Shown piece after piece: positions 32,662-41,801 of a stretch of 50,741 bases of DNA. How positions within the stretch are numbered: the first letter of the stretch is position 1; each line of letters opens with the position of its first letter. Source of the stretch: DATKEG01 sp035544515 (GTDB lineage: Bacteria > Acidobacteriota > Vicinamibacteria > Fen-336). Made by a program: the position numbers and the translations under genes. Below the pieces are notes generated by a model, which was not told the origin of the DNA, searched no databases, and saw nothing but the letters and a program-made list of their open reading frames with translations. The DNA lies in NCBI GenBank assembly GCA_035544515.1, contig DATKEG010000047.1, forward strand, positions 1 through 50,741, read 5' to 3'.

Positions 32662-34080
32662 GTCGGCCATCAACGACCGGCGGATGGCGGCCAGGGGCGC
32701 CCCGTCGTCGAACACGATCCCGCCCTCGCGCCGGCGCACGCCGAGCCGCGCCCAGAGGGCGTCGAGGTCCACGTGGTCCGCGGACGAGCCCAGCCGCGCG
32801 TGCAGCCTCTGGAGGACGTCGACGCCGGTGGCGCGGTCGCCGGCTTCCAGCGCGCGGGCCGCGCTCCAGCGCACCGCGATCGTGCCGCCGTCCGCCACGA
32901 TGCCGCGCAGCGCGTCGTCGAGCGAGCGGCGGTTGCCGGTGCGCTCGCGGATCTCGAGGTCGGCCAGGAGGTAGTAGAGCGCGCCTCCCCAATACGTGCG
33001 CCCCCAGCTCCGCGTGCCGTCCAGCCCGCCGTCGCCCGCGCGTGGCAGTCCGCGGGGCAGCCCGCTGACGAACCCACCCCACGCCTCCTCGGGCGTGATC
33101 TGTCCGGCGCGCGCGCGGGCCACCGGCTCGAGATACGTGGCCAGGCCTTCTTCGAGCCAGCGCTGGGCGCGGGGCAGGTTCGGCAGTCCCAGGTGAGCCA
33201 TCTCGTGCGTGAGGACCCAGTCGCGCCGGAGGTCCTCCTCGGTCGCCTGGGCGCCGAGCCAGACCATGATCGACGCGCCGCCGTGCCCCAGCGTCGTGCC
33301 GAACCCGACCGGCCGGCGTCCTCCGGGCAGCACCAGCACGGCCACGCGCGGCAGGGGGAGGCGCCCGTAGACCCCGCTCACGGCGCGCGCGGCGCGCTCC
33401 GCCCAGTCCACGATCGCGGCACGGTCGAGCGCACGCTGGCCGGGAGCGATCGCGAGCTCCACGCGTCCCTCGCCCGCGCGCACGCTGGCCGTTTCGAACC
33501 GGCCGAAGCCGGAGTACGGCGCCAGGGGAAGGTCCCCGAGCGCGCCTTCGAAGCCGCGGCCGGAAGGCGAAGGCGAGACGCCCGTCACGAAGCTCCAGCC
33601 GCGCGGCATGCGTACGCGGAAGCGGAAGCGATCTCCGGGGCGCGGCCGCGGCGGCCGGGCCAGCCAGGACGCCGGCGGCGCGAGGATCGAGCCCGTGTGG
33701 TACAGCGCGCGGTTGCGATCGCGCAGGGCCAGCGCGGCATCGGCGATCTTCACCGTGTAGCGCACGCGGCAGGGCCGCGCCGCGCACCCGGGTATCGGGA
33801 GCGTGTCGCCCCGCGGCTGCGCCGCGCGCCAGCCGCGCCCGTCGTCCACCTCGGCCTCGGCCACGAACGGACCCAGCCCCTCCTCCAGCACGACGGCGGC
33901 CCCGCGGGGGGCGAGCGTCGCCTCCACGCGCAGCTCGCGCGCGCCCGGGCGCGCCGTGACCTCGTAGTCGGCGGCGAGCGGAGGCGGCGGGGCGTCCGGC
34001 GCAGCCGCAAGCACGCCGGCCGTGAGCCCGGGGAGGCCGAGAAGCGCGGCGGCGATCATCCCCTCGAACGTGCGTCCCAC
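32380..34080 (-). CDS. exported M61/gluzincin-like metallopeptidase with C-terminal overrun
   Basis: A 566-residue protein with signal peptide FEGMIAAALLGLPGLTAGVL. An N-terminal beta-rich domain covers about 35-190. The zinc-peptidase domain has VLTHEMAHLGLP (HExxH) and, about 20 residues later, WLEEGLATYLEP supplying the third ligand Glu. The family-like end VFDDGAPLAAIRRSLMA falls at about base 32665. From there 93 more residues are read antisense through the neighbouring gene to the stop at 32380; they look non-native (Arg-, His- and Gln-rich). The conserved part ends exactly at the neighbour's stop codon, so loss of a native stop, or one indel, is likely. Activity should be unaffected. 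Confidence 0.82.
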   Translation of the reverse strand: MGRTFEGMIAAALLGLPGLTAGVLAAAPDAPPPPLAADYEVTARPGARELRVEATLAPRGAAVVLEEGLGPFVAEAEVDDGRGWRAAQPRGDTLPIPGCAARPCRVRYTVKIADAALALRDRNRALYHTGSILAPPASWLARPPRPRPGDRFRFRVRMPRGWSFVTGVSPSPSGRGFEGALGDLPLAPYSGFGRFETASVRAGEGRVELAIAPGQRALDRAAIVDWAERAARAVSGVYGRLPLPRVAVLVLPGGRRPVGFGTTLGHGGASIMVWLGAQATEEDLRRDWVLTHEMAHLGLPNLPRAQRWLEEGLATYLEPVARARAGQITPEEAWGGFVSGLPRGLPRAGDGGLDGTRSWGRTYWGGALYYLLADLEIRERTGNRRSLDDALRGIVADGGTIAVRWSAARALEAGDRATGVDVLQRLHARLGSSADHVDLDALWARLGVRRREGGIVFDDGAPLAAIRRSLMADSLPAVERRVLQVERLLQARLDGGEIAPSRRDVLLRAPIRVHGEGRGDLDHQLAGPCPRDLQAVRGQAHAALHHVAFADQLEEHAEDPRGRPAP

Positions 34081-34133
34081 GCCCCGAGCATAACGCGGTG
34101 CGGCTCGTGTCGCTCTGCTATCATGGGCGACTC

Positions 34134-35468
34134 TTGTCGATCCGTTCGCGGTTGAAATCGGGGCGCATCCTGTCCGCGCTCGTTGCCTTTCTCACCCTGC
34201 CCGCGGCGCCCCACGCCCGGCGCGCGGCGGCCGAGCCGGCCGAGGCCGAGACCCGCCGGGAACGCTGGGAGCGCCTTCGGCGCGAGAAGGCGGAGGCGCT
34301 CCGCCCCCCCCGGCCGGGCGTCGTGGAGCGCAGCATCCTGGCCCTGGAGAAGGCGGAGCGGCCCGGGCTGCTCGCCTGGAACGTCGGCGGCTTCTACCCG
34401 CGCCTGCGGTCGATCGGCTGGGGCTCGCAGACGGCGATCGGAGCGCGGTTCTGGCAGCCCGACATCGGGGGCACCAAGCTGGACGTGCACGCGGCCGCGT
34501 TCCATTCGATCCGGCGATACGAGAGCTACGAGCTGCAGGCGGGCCTCCTGCCGCACCGCGGCCGCGCCCTGCCCGCCCGCTCCGCCACCGGTGACGACGT
34601 GTACGAGCTCGGCGGCATTCGCCGGCGGGGCGGACGACAGGGTCACGCCTACGCCTCGCTGCGCTACCGCCACCTGCCGGAAGTGGACTTCTACGGCCTG
34701 GGCACGGACTCGCGTCCGGAGGACCACACCACCTTCCTGCTCCAGGACGCGTGGTACGACCTGGTGGCGGGCTACCAGCACACGGCGCGCGCGGTGGTGA
34801 CGGCGCGGGCGGGGCTGATGCAGGCCTTCGTGGGACCCGGCCGCGACGACGCGTTCCCCGCCACGCAGGAGCGCTTCCACGAGGCGCAAGTGCCCGGGCT
34901 CGCCCGGCAGCCGGATTTCCTGCACCTCACCCTGCTCGCTCTGCTCGACGGACGCGACCAGCCGCACAACCCGCACGCGGGCGGCATGCTCGCGCTGTCC
35001 GCCTCGCGTTTCGACGACCGCGACGGCGACCTGTACCGGTTCGATCGGCTGGCCGCGGACGCGCGCGCCTTCCTGCCCCTCGGCTCCGCCCAGCGCGTGG
35101 TCGCGCTGCGCGCGCTCGTCTCGGCCGACCGGCCGGCCGAGGGCAGCCGGGTCCCCTTCTTCCTCCAGGAGACCCTGGGCGGCAGTCACACGCTGCGCGG
35201 CTACCGCAGCTTCCGCTTCCGTGGCGAGAAGCTGGTGCTGCTGCAGGCGGAGTACCGATGGGAGGCGGCCCCGGCGGTGGAGCTGGCCGCCTTCCTGGAC
35301 GGAGGCCGCGTCGCCTCCCACCTCGCGGACTGGAGCCTGCGGGACCTCCGTACGAGCTACGGTCTCGGCCTGCGCATCAAGACGCACGACCAGGTGCTCC
35401 TGCGCTTCGACGTGGGCCGCAGCTCCGAGGAGACGCGCTTCCTGCTCCGCGTGGGGCCCTCCTTCTAG
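34134..35468 (+). CDS. outer-membrane protein with Omp85/BamA-type barrel
   Basis: About 444 residues. The C-terminal half has the Omp85 surface-antigen signature: QETLGGSHTLRGYRSFRFRG (the conserved RG-(F/Y) loop-6 motif), LVLLQAEYRWEAAPAVELAA, FLDGGRVA and the C-terminal strand ETRFLLRVGPSF. No POTRA domain is visible, and an Arg/Glu-rich helical segment follows the signal peptide (RRERWERLRREKAEAL). TTG 34134 gives the best signal peptide (SIRSRLKSGRILSALVAF) and lies behind an extended -10 TGCTATCAT (34116-34124). An in-frame GTG at 34098 is the alternative. It could insert or secrete proteins or lipids across the outer membrane. One base separates it from the next gene. Confidence 0.75.
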   Translation: MSIRSRLKSGRILSALVAFLTLPAAPHARRAAAEPAEAETRRERWERLRREKAEALRPPRPGVVERSILALEKAERPGLLAWNVGGFYPRLRSIGWGSQTAIGARFWQPDIGGTKLDVHAAAFHSIRRYESYELQAGLLPHRGRALPARSATGDDVYELGGIRRRGGRQGHAYASLRYRHLPEVDFYGLGTDSRPEDHTTFLLQDAWYDLVAGYQHTARAVVTARAGLMQAFVGPGRDDAFPATQERFHEAQVPGLARQPDFLHLTLLALLDGRDQPHNPHAGGMLALSASRFDDRDGDLYRFDRLAADARAFLPLGSAQRVVALRALVSADRPAEGSRVPFFLQETLGGSHTLRGYRSFRFRGEKLVLLQAEYRWEAAPAVELAAFLDGGRVASHLADWSLRDLRTSYGLGLRIKTHDQVLLRFDVGRSSEETRFLLRVGPSF

Positions 35469-35469
35469 C

Positions 35470-37110
35470 ATGACGCGCCCCGGCCGTCTCCTTCCCGCGC
35501 TGCTCGCGCTCGCCTCTTCCCTCCCCGCGCGCGCCGCCTCCTTGAAGTTCCTGCCGGACGATCCGGTGGCGGTGGACGACGACCGCCTGCCCATGCCCAG
35601 GCCGGCGCGGGTCGAGGTGAGCACGACCCTCGACGTCATCGAGCGGACGTTCAAGGGACGGCCGGACGGGAACGTCCCGCGCGCGGTCAACGTCAACACG
35701 CTGGGCGAGGTCCCCGACTCGAGCTGGTTCACCAACCGCATGGGCGCGCGCACGTTGTCCATCGAGGAGCTGGTGCGGGGCCCGCTGCGCGGCGACGGCC
35801 CCGACCTGTCGCGGCCCTGGACGGTGATCCGCGGGAAGTCGGGCGGCATCTCGCCCGGATTCACGGTCCGCGACGCGCGCGGCGACGTCTACTTCGTCAA
35901 GCCGGATCCGGAGGGCTTCCCCAACCTCTCCACGGCCGCCGACGTGATCGGGTCGCGGTTCTTCCATGCCTTCGGCTACTTCGTGCCGGAGAACCACGTG
36001 GCCTACGTGCGCCGCGACCAGCTCGCGGTCGCGCCGGACGCGCGGATCACCGAGTCCGGCCGCGGCCGCCGCACCATGACCGAGGCCGACCTCGATCGCA
36101 TCCTGGCGCGCGTCTACCGGCGGCCGGACGGCGCCATCCGCGTGGTCGCGGGGCGCGCCCTGCCCGGAGAGGACATCGGGCCCCACGAGTTCATCGGCAC
36201 CCGGCCGGACGACGCGAACGACGTCTTCCCGCACGAGCACCGCCGCGACCTGCGCGGGTACCGCGTGTTCGCCGCCTGGCTCAACCACGACGATTCCCGC
36301 GCCGTGAACACGCTCGACACCTTCATGCCGGTGGCCGAGGGACGGGGCTGGGTGCGACACCACCTGATCGACTTCGCCTCGGCGCTGGGCAGCGGATCCT
36401 CGCCGAGCAGGGAGATCGCACCCCAGGGCACGCGTCCAGGCCACGAGTACGTCGTCGAGATCTCTCCCGCGCTGAAGACCGCGGTCACCTTCGGGCTGTG
36501 GGAGCGGCCCTGGCGCAAGGTGAAATACGACGTGCACGCGGAGATCGGCCGCATCGAGGCCGCCTTCTTCCGGCCCCAGGCCTGGAAGCCCGAATATCCC
36601 AACCCCGCCTTCGAGCGCATGTTGCCCGACGACGCCTTCTGGGCCGCCCGCATCGTCTCCCGCTTCACCGACGAGATGGTGCGGGCGCTCGTCCACACCG
36701 GCCAATACGACGACCCGGCGGCGGAGCGGCGGCTCGCGGAAACGCTCATCGAGCGGCGCGACAAGACGGTGGCCCATTACTTCCGCCAGGTGAACCCGCT
36801 GGCGGAGTTCGAGGTCGCGGGCGATGTGGGGGGCGGCCGGCTGTGCTTCCGCAACCTGGGCGAGGAAGCCGGGCTGGGGCCGGCCGGCGGCTACGAGTAC
36901 CAGTGGTTCGCGTTCGACAACGCCACGCACGCGCTCCGCCCGTTGGGCGCTGCCGCCACGACCACGGCGCGAGAGCTGGCCGTGCCCGCGGCGGAAGGGG
37001 ACTTCCGGATGGTGCGCATCCGCACCCGAGCGGACGAGCCGGGCTGGGCGAAGGCGGTGGACGTGTACCTGCGCGGCGGGAAGCTCGTGGGCATCGAGAG
37101 GGAGAACTGA
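35470..37110 (+). CDS. exported protein with HipA/FAM20-like kinase fold signature
   Basis: A 546-residue protein with Sec signal peptide MTRPGRLLPALLALASSLPA. An N-lobe-like segment SGGISPGFTVRDARGDVYFV precedes Lys144. A helix follows (ADVIGSRFFHAFGYFVPEN), like the alphaC region of HipA-type kinases. The catalytic-loop-like WLNHDDSRAVNTLDTF gives Asp275 and Asn280 (+5), and HHLIDFASALG gives metal-site Asp301. HipA has the same Lys, Asp, Asn(+5), Asp order. The C-terminal lobe is helical, and a small beta domain ends the protein. Kinase fold and activity are inference, and a phosphate donor in the periplasm would be unusual. The gene is tightly linked to a nucleotide-carrier gene (one-base overlap). 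Confidence 0.7.
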   Translation: MTRPGRLLPALLALASSLPARAASLKFLPDDPVAVDDDRLPMPRPARVEVSTTLDVIERTFKGRPDGNVPRAVNVNTLGEVPDSSWFTNRMGARTLSIEELVRGPLRGDGPDLSRPWTVIRGKSGGISPGFTVRDARGDVYFVKPDPEGFPNLSTAADVIGSRFFHAFGYFVPENHVAYVRRDQLAVAPDARITESGRGRRTMTEADLDRILARVYRRPDGAIRVVAGRALPGEDIGPHEFIGTRPDDANDVFPHEHRRDLRGYRVFAAWLNHDDSRAVNTLDTFMPVAEGRGWVRHHLIDFASALGSGSSPSREIAPQGTRPGHEYVVEISPALKTAVTFGLWERPWRKVKYDVHAEIGRIEAAFFRPQAWKPEYPNPAFERMLPDDAFWAARIVSRFTDEMVRALVHTGQYDDPAAERRLAETLIERRDKTVAHYFRQVNPLAEFEVAGDVGGGRLCFRNLGEEAGLGPAGGYEYQWFAFDNATHALRPLGAAATTTARELAVPAAEGDFRMVRIRTRADEPGWAKAVDVYLRGGKLVGIEREN

Positions 37111-38480
37111 TGGCCGACGAGACGGCCGCCACCATCGACGCGCGCCCGGGCCTGCTCGACCGCGTCCTGCGGGTCTTCAGCGACGTGCGCGCCGGCGAAG
37201 GCGGCACGGTGTTGCTGATGTTCGCGAACCTGTTCCTGCTCCTGGTGAGCTATTACGTGATCCGCGTGGTGCGCGACGCCATGATCCTGGCCACCGGCGG
37301 CGCCGTCGCGCAGTCCTACGCCGCGGCCGGCATGGCCCTGGTGCTGATGGCCTTCATCCCGCTCTACAGCTGGTTCGCCACGCGGACGAACCGCGTGAGG
37401 CTGATCCTGGGCGTGATGGCGTTCTTCGTCGTGACGCTCGAGTTCTTCGCCTTGAGCTTCTCCCGCAACGCGTACTACGTGGCCGTGGCGTTCTTCATCT
37501 GGGTGGGCATCTTCAACAACGCCACCGTCGCCCAGTTCTGGTCGTTCGCGAACGACCTGTATCGGAGGGACGCGGGCGAGCGGCTGTTCCCGATCATGGC
37601 CATCGGGGCCACACTGGGAGCGCCGATCGGCTCCAAGATCGCGGAGGTGCTGTTCGAGGAAGGGCTCCCGCCCCAGGTGCTGCTGCAGATCGCGGCCGGC
37701 ATGTTGCTCGTCCACCTCGCGCTGTACATCGTCGTGCAGAGGCGTGAGGTCCACCGCCGTGTGGACCAGGTAGCGGTGGCTCAGGCTCCCATCCCGCCCG
37801 GCAACGGTTTTGCGCTGGTCTTCGCCAACCCGTACCTGCGCCTGGTCGCCATCATCATCATCATCCTCAACATCGTGAATACCAATGGCAACTTCATCTT
37901 CAGCTCGGCGGTGGTGCGCGCGGCGGACGCCGCCGTGGCGGGGAACCCTTCCCTGGACAAGGTGGCCTTCATCGGCGCCTACACCGGCGGGTTCCTCTTC
38001 TACCAGAACGTCATCGCGTTCCTGGTCCAGGCCTTCCTCGTCTCCCGGATCGTGAAGTACCTCGGGATGCCGGGGGTCCTGCTGGTCCTTCCCCTGGCGG
38101 CCCTGGGCGGCAACGCGCTCATCGCCGCCGGCGCCGGCCTGTCCATCATCCGCTGGGCGAAGACGGCCGAAAATGCCGCGGACTATTCCGTGATGAACAC
38201 GGGGCGGCAGATGCTGTGGCTCCCCACCCGCCGCGAGGAGAAGTACAAGGCGAAGCAGGCCGTGGACACGTTCTTCGTCCGCTTCGGCGACGTCCTGTCG
38301 GCGGCGCTGGTGTTCGCGGGCACGCACTGGCTGAGCCTGCAGGGCGAGAGCTTCGCCGTGATCAACCTCGTCCTGGTGGTGGTGTGGATCGGCCTGCTCG
38401 CCCTGCTCCTCCGCCGGCACCGCGAGCTGTCGGCGCGGGCGCAGGCCGAGGAGGCGGCGGCGGAGGCGGCGAGTGCCTGA
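37110..38480 (+). CDS. Npt1/Npt2 (TLC) family ADP/ATP carrier-like transporter
   Basis: A 456-residue membrane protein with about 10-12 hydrophobic helices, for example VLLMFANLFLLLVSYYVI, YVAVAFFIWVGIFNNATVAQ and LVAIIIIILNIVNTNG. The C-terminal region LPTRREEKYKAKQAVDTFFV matches the conserved TLC segment of nucleotide transporters (K-x-KAK-x-x-(I/V)-D). Canonical members exchange ATP and ADP in plastids and in Rickettsia or Chlamydia; homologues in free-living bacteria have mostly unknown substrates. The C-terminus is Ala/Glu-rich. The start (ATG 37110) overlaps the preceding stop by one base and its end overlaps the next gene by eight. Substrate and direction cannot be told from sequence. 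Confidence 0.85.
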   Translation: MADETAATIDARPGLLDRVLRVFSDVRAGEGGTVLLMFANLFLLLVSYYVIRVVRDAMILATGGAVAQSYAAAGMALVLMAFIPLYSWFATRTNRVRLILGVMAFFVVTLEFFALSFSRNAYYVAVAFFIWVGIFNNATVAQFWSFANDLYRRDAGERLFPIMAIGATLGAPIGSKIAEVLFEEGLPPQVLLQIAAGMLLVHLALYIVVQRREVHRRVDQVAVAQAPIPPGNGFALVFANPYLRLVAIIIIILNIVNTNGNFIFSSAVVRAADAAVAGNPSLDKVAFIGAYTGGFLFYQNVIAFLVQAFLVSRIVKYLGMPGVLLVLPLAALGGNALIAAGAGLSIIRWAKTAENAADYSVMNTGRQMLWLPTRREEKYKAKQAVDTFFVRFGDVLSAALVFAGTHWLSLQGESFAVINLVLVVVWIGLLALLLRRHRELSARAQAEEAAAEAASA

Positions 38481-39999
38481 CCAGTCTCCCGCCGGGGAAG
38501 ACCCCGTGGCCGTCATCGACATCGGGTCGAACTCCGGCCGGGTGGTGGTGTACCGCCCCGAGGCGGGGGGCGGGTTCCGCATCCTGGCCGGCACGCGCGC
38601 CGCCCTGCGCCTGGTGCGCGAGGTGGACGGGACGCACGCGCTGAGCGCGGCCACCATCGACCGCACGCTCGACGCGCTGCGCGACTTCAAGGCCATCGCC
38701 GTGGGCGCGGGCGCGCGGCGCAGCGTGGCCGTGGCCACCGCGGCCCTGCGCGACGCGGAGAACGCGCCGGCGCTCCTCGCGCGCGTGCGCGAGGAGCTGG
38801 GCGTCGAGGTGCGCATCATCAGCGGCGAGGAGGAAGCGTGGTACGGCTTCCTGGGCGCCGTCCACGGGCTGCCCGTGGAGCACGGCGTGCTCTTCGATCT
38901 GGGCGGCGGCAGCATGCAGGTGTCGCACTTCCAGGAGCGCGCGCTGCGGCGCTCCGTCAGCCTGCCCCTCGGCTCCCTTCGCCTCTCCGACGCCTTCCTG
39001 GGCTCCGACCCGCCCAAGGCGGGCGAGGTCCGCCACCTGCAGGCGCACGTGCGCGAGATGCTCGAACGTGAGCGGCTGGCGCCGCTGGCGCCGGGCGAGG
39101 CGCTGGTGGGCACGGGCGGGACGGTCCGGAACCTGGCCAAGGTGGACCGCGTCTCGCGCGCGTACCCGCTGACCCGGCTGCACGGCTACCTCCTGAGCCG
39201 CCGCCGCGTGCACGAGATCGCCACGTTGCTGGCGGCGCGCCGACTGAAGCACCGCCGCGACATCCCCGGCCTCAACGAGGACCGCGGCGACTCCATCGTG
39301 GGCGGCTCGCTCGCCGTGCAGGCGCTCATGGACCTGTTGCAGGCGCGCGAGGTCCTGGTCTCGGGAGAGGGTGTCCGCGAGGGCCTGGTCCTGGGCGGAC
39401 CGCATCGGACCCTGCCCCCGCCCCAGGCCGTGCGCGAAGCCTCCGTGACCGCGCTCACGGCGCGCTTCGCGGTTTGGAACGCGCGCGCGGCCGACCGGCG
39501 CGCGGCCCTGGCCGCCGCGCTGCAAAAGGGCCTGGAGCCCGGCACGCCGGCCGAGATCCAGGAAGCGCTGCGGCACGCGGCGCGGCTGCTCGACGTCGGC
39601 CGGAGCGTGGACTTCTTCGACCGGCACGAACACGTGGCGGACATGGTGCTGGCCACGGACATGGCCGGCTTCTCGCACCGCGACCTGGGGCTCCTCTCCT
39701 CGGTGCTGCGACACGCCGGCGACGAGGACACGCCGGCCAAACGGCTCGCGCCACTGGTCACAGCGGACGACATACCCGCCATCGAGCGCGCGGCCGTGGT
39801 GCTGCGCGTCGCGGACGACATCGAGGAGCGCTGCCCGCCCGGGCAGACCTTGACCCTCGAGTGCCAGCGGGGCCCGCACGAGGTGACGGTGGTGGTCCCT
39901 CAGCTCGTGGCCTGGCGCCCGCGCAAGATCGGCCCGCGCTTCGAGCGGGCCTTCGGGCGCGCGCTCATCGTGGGATCGGGACCGCGGGGCCAGAGTTAG
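38473..39999 (+). CDS. Ppx/GppA phosphatase family protein
   Basis: A 508-residue protein of the exopolyphosphatase / pppGpp phosphohydrolase family. The ASKHA ATPase-like core has VAVIDIGSNSGRVVVYR, the conserved Glu region EVRIISGEEEAWYGFLGA, GVLFDLGGGSMQVSHF and VGTGGTVRNLAKV. A C-terminal HD-like helical domain follows (about 310-508). Start GTG 38473 overlaps the transporter gene by eight bases. Substrate could be polyphosphate or pppGpp. As the last gene of an operon with a nucleotide carrier and a kinase-like protein, a role in balancing phosphate or nucleotide pools is plausible (inference). Confidence 0.92.
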   Translation: MPDQSPAGEDPVAVIDIGSNSGRVVVYRPEAGGGFRILAGTRAALRLVREVDGTHALSAATIDRTLDALRDFKAIAVGAGARRSVAVATAALRDAENAPALLARVREELGVEVRIISGEEEAWYGFLGAVHGLPVEHGVLFDLGGGSMQVSHFQERALRRSVSLPLGSLRLSDAFLGSDPPKAGEVRHLQAHVREMLERERLAPLAPGEALVGTGGTVRNLAKVDRVSRAYPLTRLHGYLLSRRRVHEIATLLAARRLKHRRDIPGLNEDRGDSIVGGSLAVQALMDLLQAREVLVSGEGVREGLVLGGPHRTLPPPQAVREASVTALTARFAVWNARAADRRAALAAALQKGLEPGTPAEIQEALRHAARLLDVGRSVDFFDRHEHVADMVLATDMAGFSHRDLGLLSSVLRHAGDEDTPAKRLAPLVTADDIPAIERAAVVLRVADDIEERCPPGQTLTLECQRGPHEVTVVVPQLVAWRPRKIGPRFERAFGRALIVGSGPRGQS

Positions 40000-40019
40000 A
40001 GCCCTCCGCAGGCGACGCG

Positions 40020-41801
40020 CTAGCTTCGCCGGATGGCGATCACCGCCGGCTGCGGAGGGGCGCCGACCCTTCGGTGCGGCCAGTTGCTGCCGCGCGGCGC
40101 CTGCTCGGGGGCCGTGCGCGTCCCGTATCGCTCGCCCGGGTGCTGCACGGCGAGGAAGAGCGCCTGCTCGCCGGGCGCCCACGCTGGGCCCGTGCCTTCG
40201 CCCTCGCAGGGCAGCGATGCGAACTGGACGGGCCGGCCGCGCTCGGAGCCGCTCATCGCGATCCGGAACAGGCCGTTGTTCTTGAAAGCACGAAAGCGCT
40301 CGTCGTGGTTCAAGTAGGCGCCCGACATGTCCGTGCACATCCACAGGTCGCCGCGGCCGTCGAAGATCATGTTGTCGGGCGAGGAGAACACGCGGCCGCC
40401 CTGCGCCGGGTCGTTCGGGCCCCCGACCGAGAAGCGCTCCCAGCGGAAGCGCGTGGAGCGGACGTCGCCGGCCTCCTCCACGATGCGCCATACTCCGCCG
40501 TAGATGTTCTCCCACAGCCCCGGGCGGCCCGACTGCGACGTGAACGCGATCAGCACGCTTCCGTCGGCGTGCACCTCGAGGTCCTCCGGCCGGCCCGACG
40601 GCGAGGCCCCCAGCGCGTTCGCCGCCTGGTAGGCGTCCATGAGCGCCGCGCCCTGGCTGGCGTAGCAGTCGGCCAGCGTGCGGGCGCAGGGTGGAATGAA
40701 CGGGAGGGGATCGGTGGCGCCGGGGTTCGGGTCGAGCGGCGAGGAGGGGTCCAGCAGCCGCCACTCGCCGGTGCCGTCGGGGTTGAAGCGGGCGGCGTAG
40801 AGGCGGCCCGAGGCGAGCAGCTTGCGGTTGTCCGCGGCGTCGCCGGGCCGGTAGAGGCCGTCGGAGACGAACTTCCATACGTGCCCGCCCAGCCGGTCGT
40901 CGCCCATGTAGCCGGCCACCGGGTGGCCGGGCTGCGCGCGCAGGCCGACGTTCTCGTGGCGGAAGCGGCCGAGCGCCGTGTGCTTGACGGGCGTGGAGTC
41001 CGGATCGTAGGGGTCCACCTCGACCACCCAGCCGTAGTGCCCTCCGGGCAGCTCGAACGGACCGCCACGGACGAAGTTGCCCTTGGTGTCCACGAGCTCG
41101 GGCACGCGGCCCTGGAAGTTCTCCTCGCAGGTGAGCGCGGTGTTCCACGGCGTGGTCTGCCCCGCGCAGTTGTCGAACGTGCCCTGCAGCTTCTCCGATC
41201 CCATGAGGGCGGCCGCCGGGCCGTCCACGTGGCAGGGCGTGAAGGCGCTGATGCGCCGGTTGAGCCGGTCCTTCAACACCGGCACCCAGGCGCCGGTGGC
41301 CGCGTCACGGCGCACGCGCAGGACGGAGAGGCCCACGTCGCGCTTGAAGTCGTCGATCGTCGGCGCGCGGCCGCGCAGCGCCTGGAACGTCTCGGGATAC
41401 AGGGCGACGTCGCCGAGATAGGCGACGCTGATGTACTCCTGGTTGATGGCGAGCAGCGCCTCCTCGTCGTTCCCGAGCGGGAACGCGCCGATCCAGTCGT
41501 TGTTGTAGCCGAAGGTCTCGCCCGCGGCCGTGAAGGGGTCGCCCCACTTGATGACCACGTCGTAGCGGAACCCCTCCGGCAGCACGACGTCGTCGCGGTC
41601 GGTGGGCTCGAGGGGGCGGAACGACGAGAAGGGCGAGCGGGCGGCCGACGCCGAGGCCAGGGGCGCCAGCGCCGACTCCAGGGCGGGCCAGGCCGCCGCC
41701 GCGCCCGCGACCTGAAGGAAACCGCGGCGGTCCAGGCCGAGGCCCGGGCCGCGCTCCCGATGGGTGTAGCGTCCCTCTCCCCAGCGCGCGCCGCCGCTCA
41801 T
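40020..41801 (-). CDS. Tat-exported PhoX-like (DUF839) phosphatase
   Basis: A 593-residue protein of the PhoX/DUF839 family of Ca/Fe-dependent alkaline phosphatases. A twin-arginine signal is at residues about 24-50 (LDRRGFLQVAGAAAAWP). Mature segments typical of the family are EGFRYDVVIKWGDPF, NNDWIGAFPLGNDEEALLAI, NTALTCEENFQGRVPE, GRFRHENVGLRAQPGHPVAG, GRPEDLEVHADGSVLIAF and SSPDNMIFDGRGDLWMCTD, which carry the metal-binding Glu and Asp residues. The frame is open for another 1.7 kb upstream but only antisense or out of frame to other genes; ATG 41801 begins the Tat signal and overlaps the preceding stop by four bases. It converges on the Ppx gene with 20 bp between stops. Confidence 0.9.
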   Translation of the reverse strand: MSGGARWGEGRYTHRERGPGLGLDRRGFLQVAGAAAAWPALESALAPLASASAARSPFSSFRPLEPTDRDDVVLPEGFRYDVVIKWGDPFTAAGETFGYNNDWIGAFPLGNDEEALLAINQEYISVAYLGDVALYPETFQALRGRAPTIDDFKRDVGLSVLRVRRDAATGAWVPVLKDRLNRRISAFTPCHVDGPAAALMGSEKLQGTFDNCAGQTTPWNTALTCEENFQGRVPELVDTKGNFVRGGPFELPGGHYGWVVEVDPYDPDSTPVKHTALGRFRHENVGLRAQPGHPVAGYMGDDRLGGHVWKFVSDGLYRPGDAADNRKLLASGRLYAARFNPDGTGEWRLLDPSSPLDPNPGATDPLPFIPPCARTLADCYASQGAALMDAYQAANALGASPSGRPEDLEVHADGSVLIAFTSQSGRPGLWENIYGGVWRIVEEAGDVRSTRFRWERFSVGGPNDPAQGGRVFSSPDNMIFDGRGDLWMCTDMSGAYLNHDERFRAFKNNGLFRIAMSGSERGRPVQFASLPCEGEGTGPAWAPGEQALFLAVQHPGERYGTRTAPEQAPRGSNWPHRRVGAPPQPAVIAIRRS

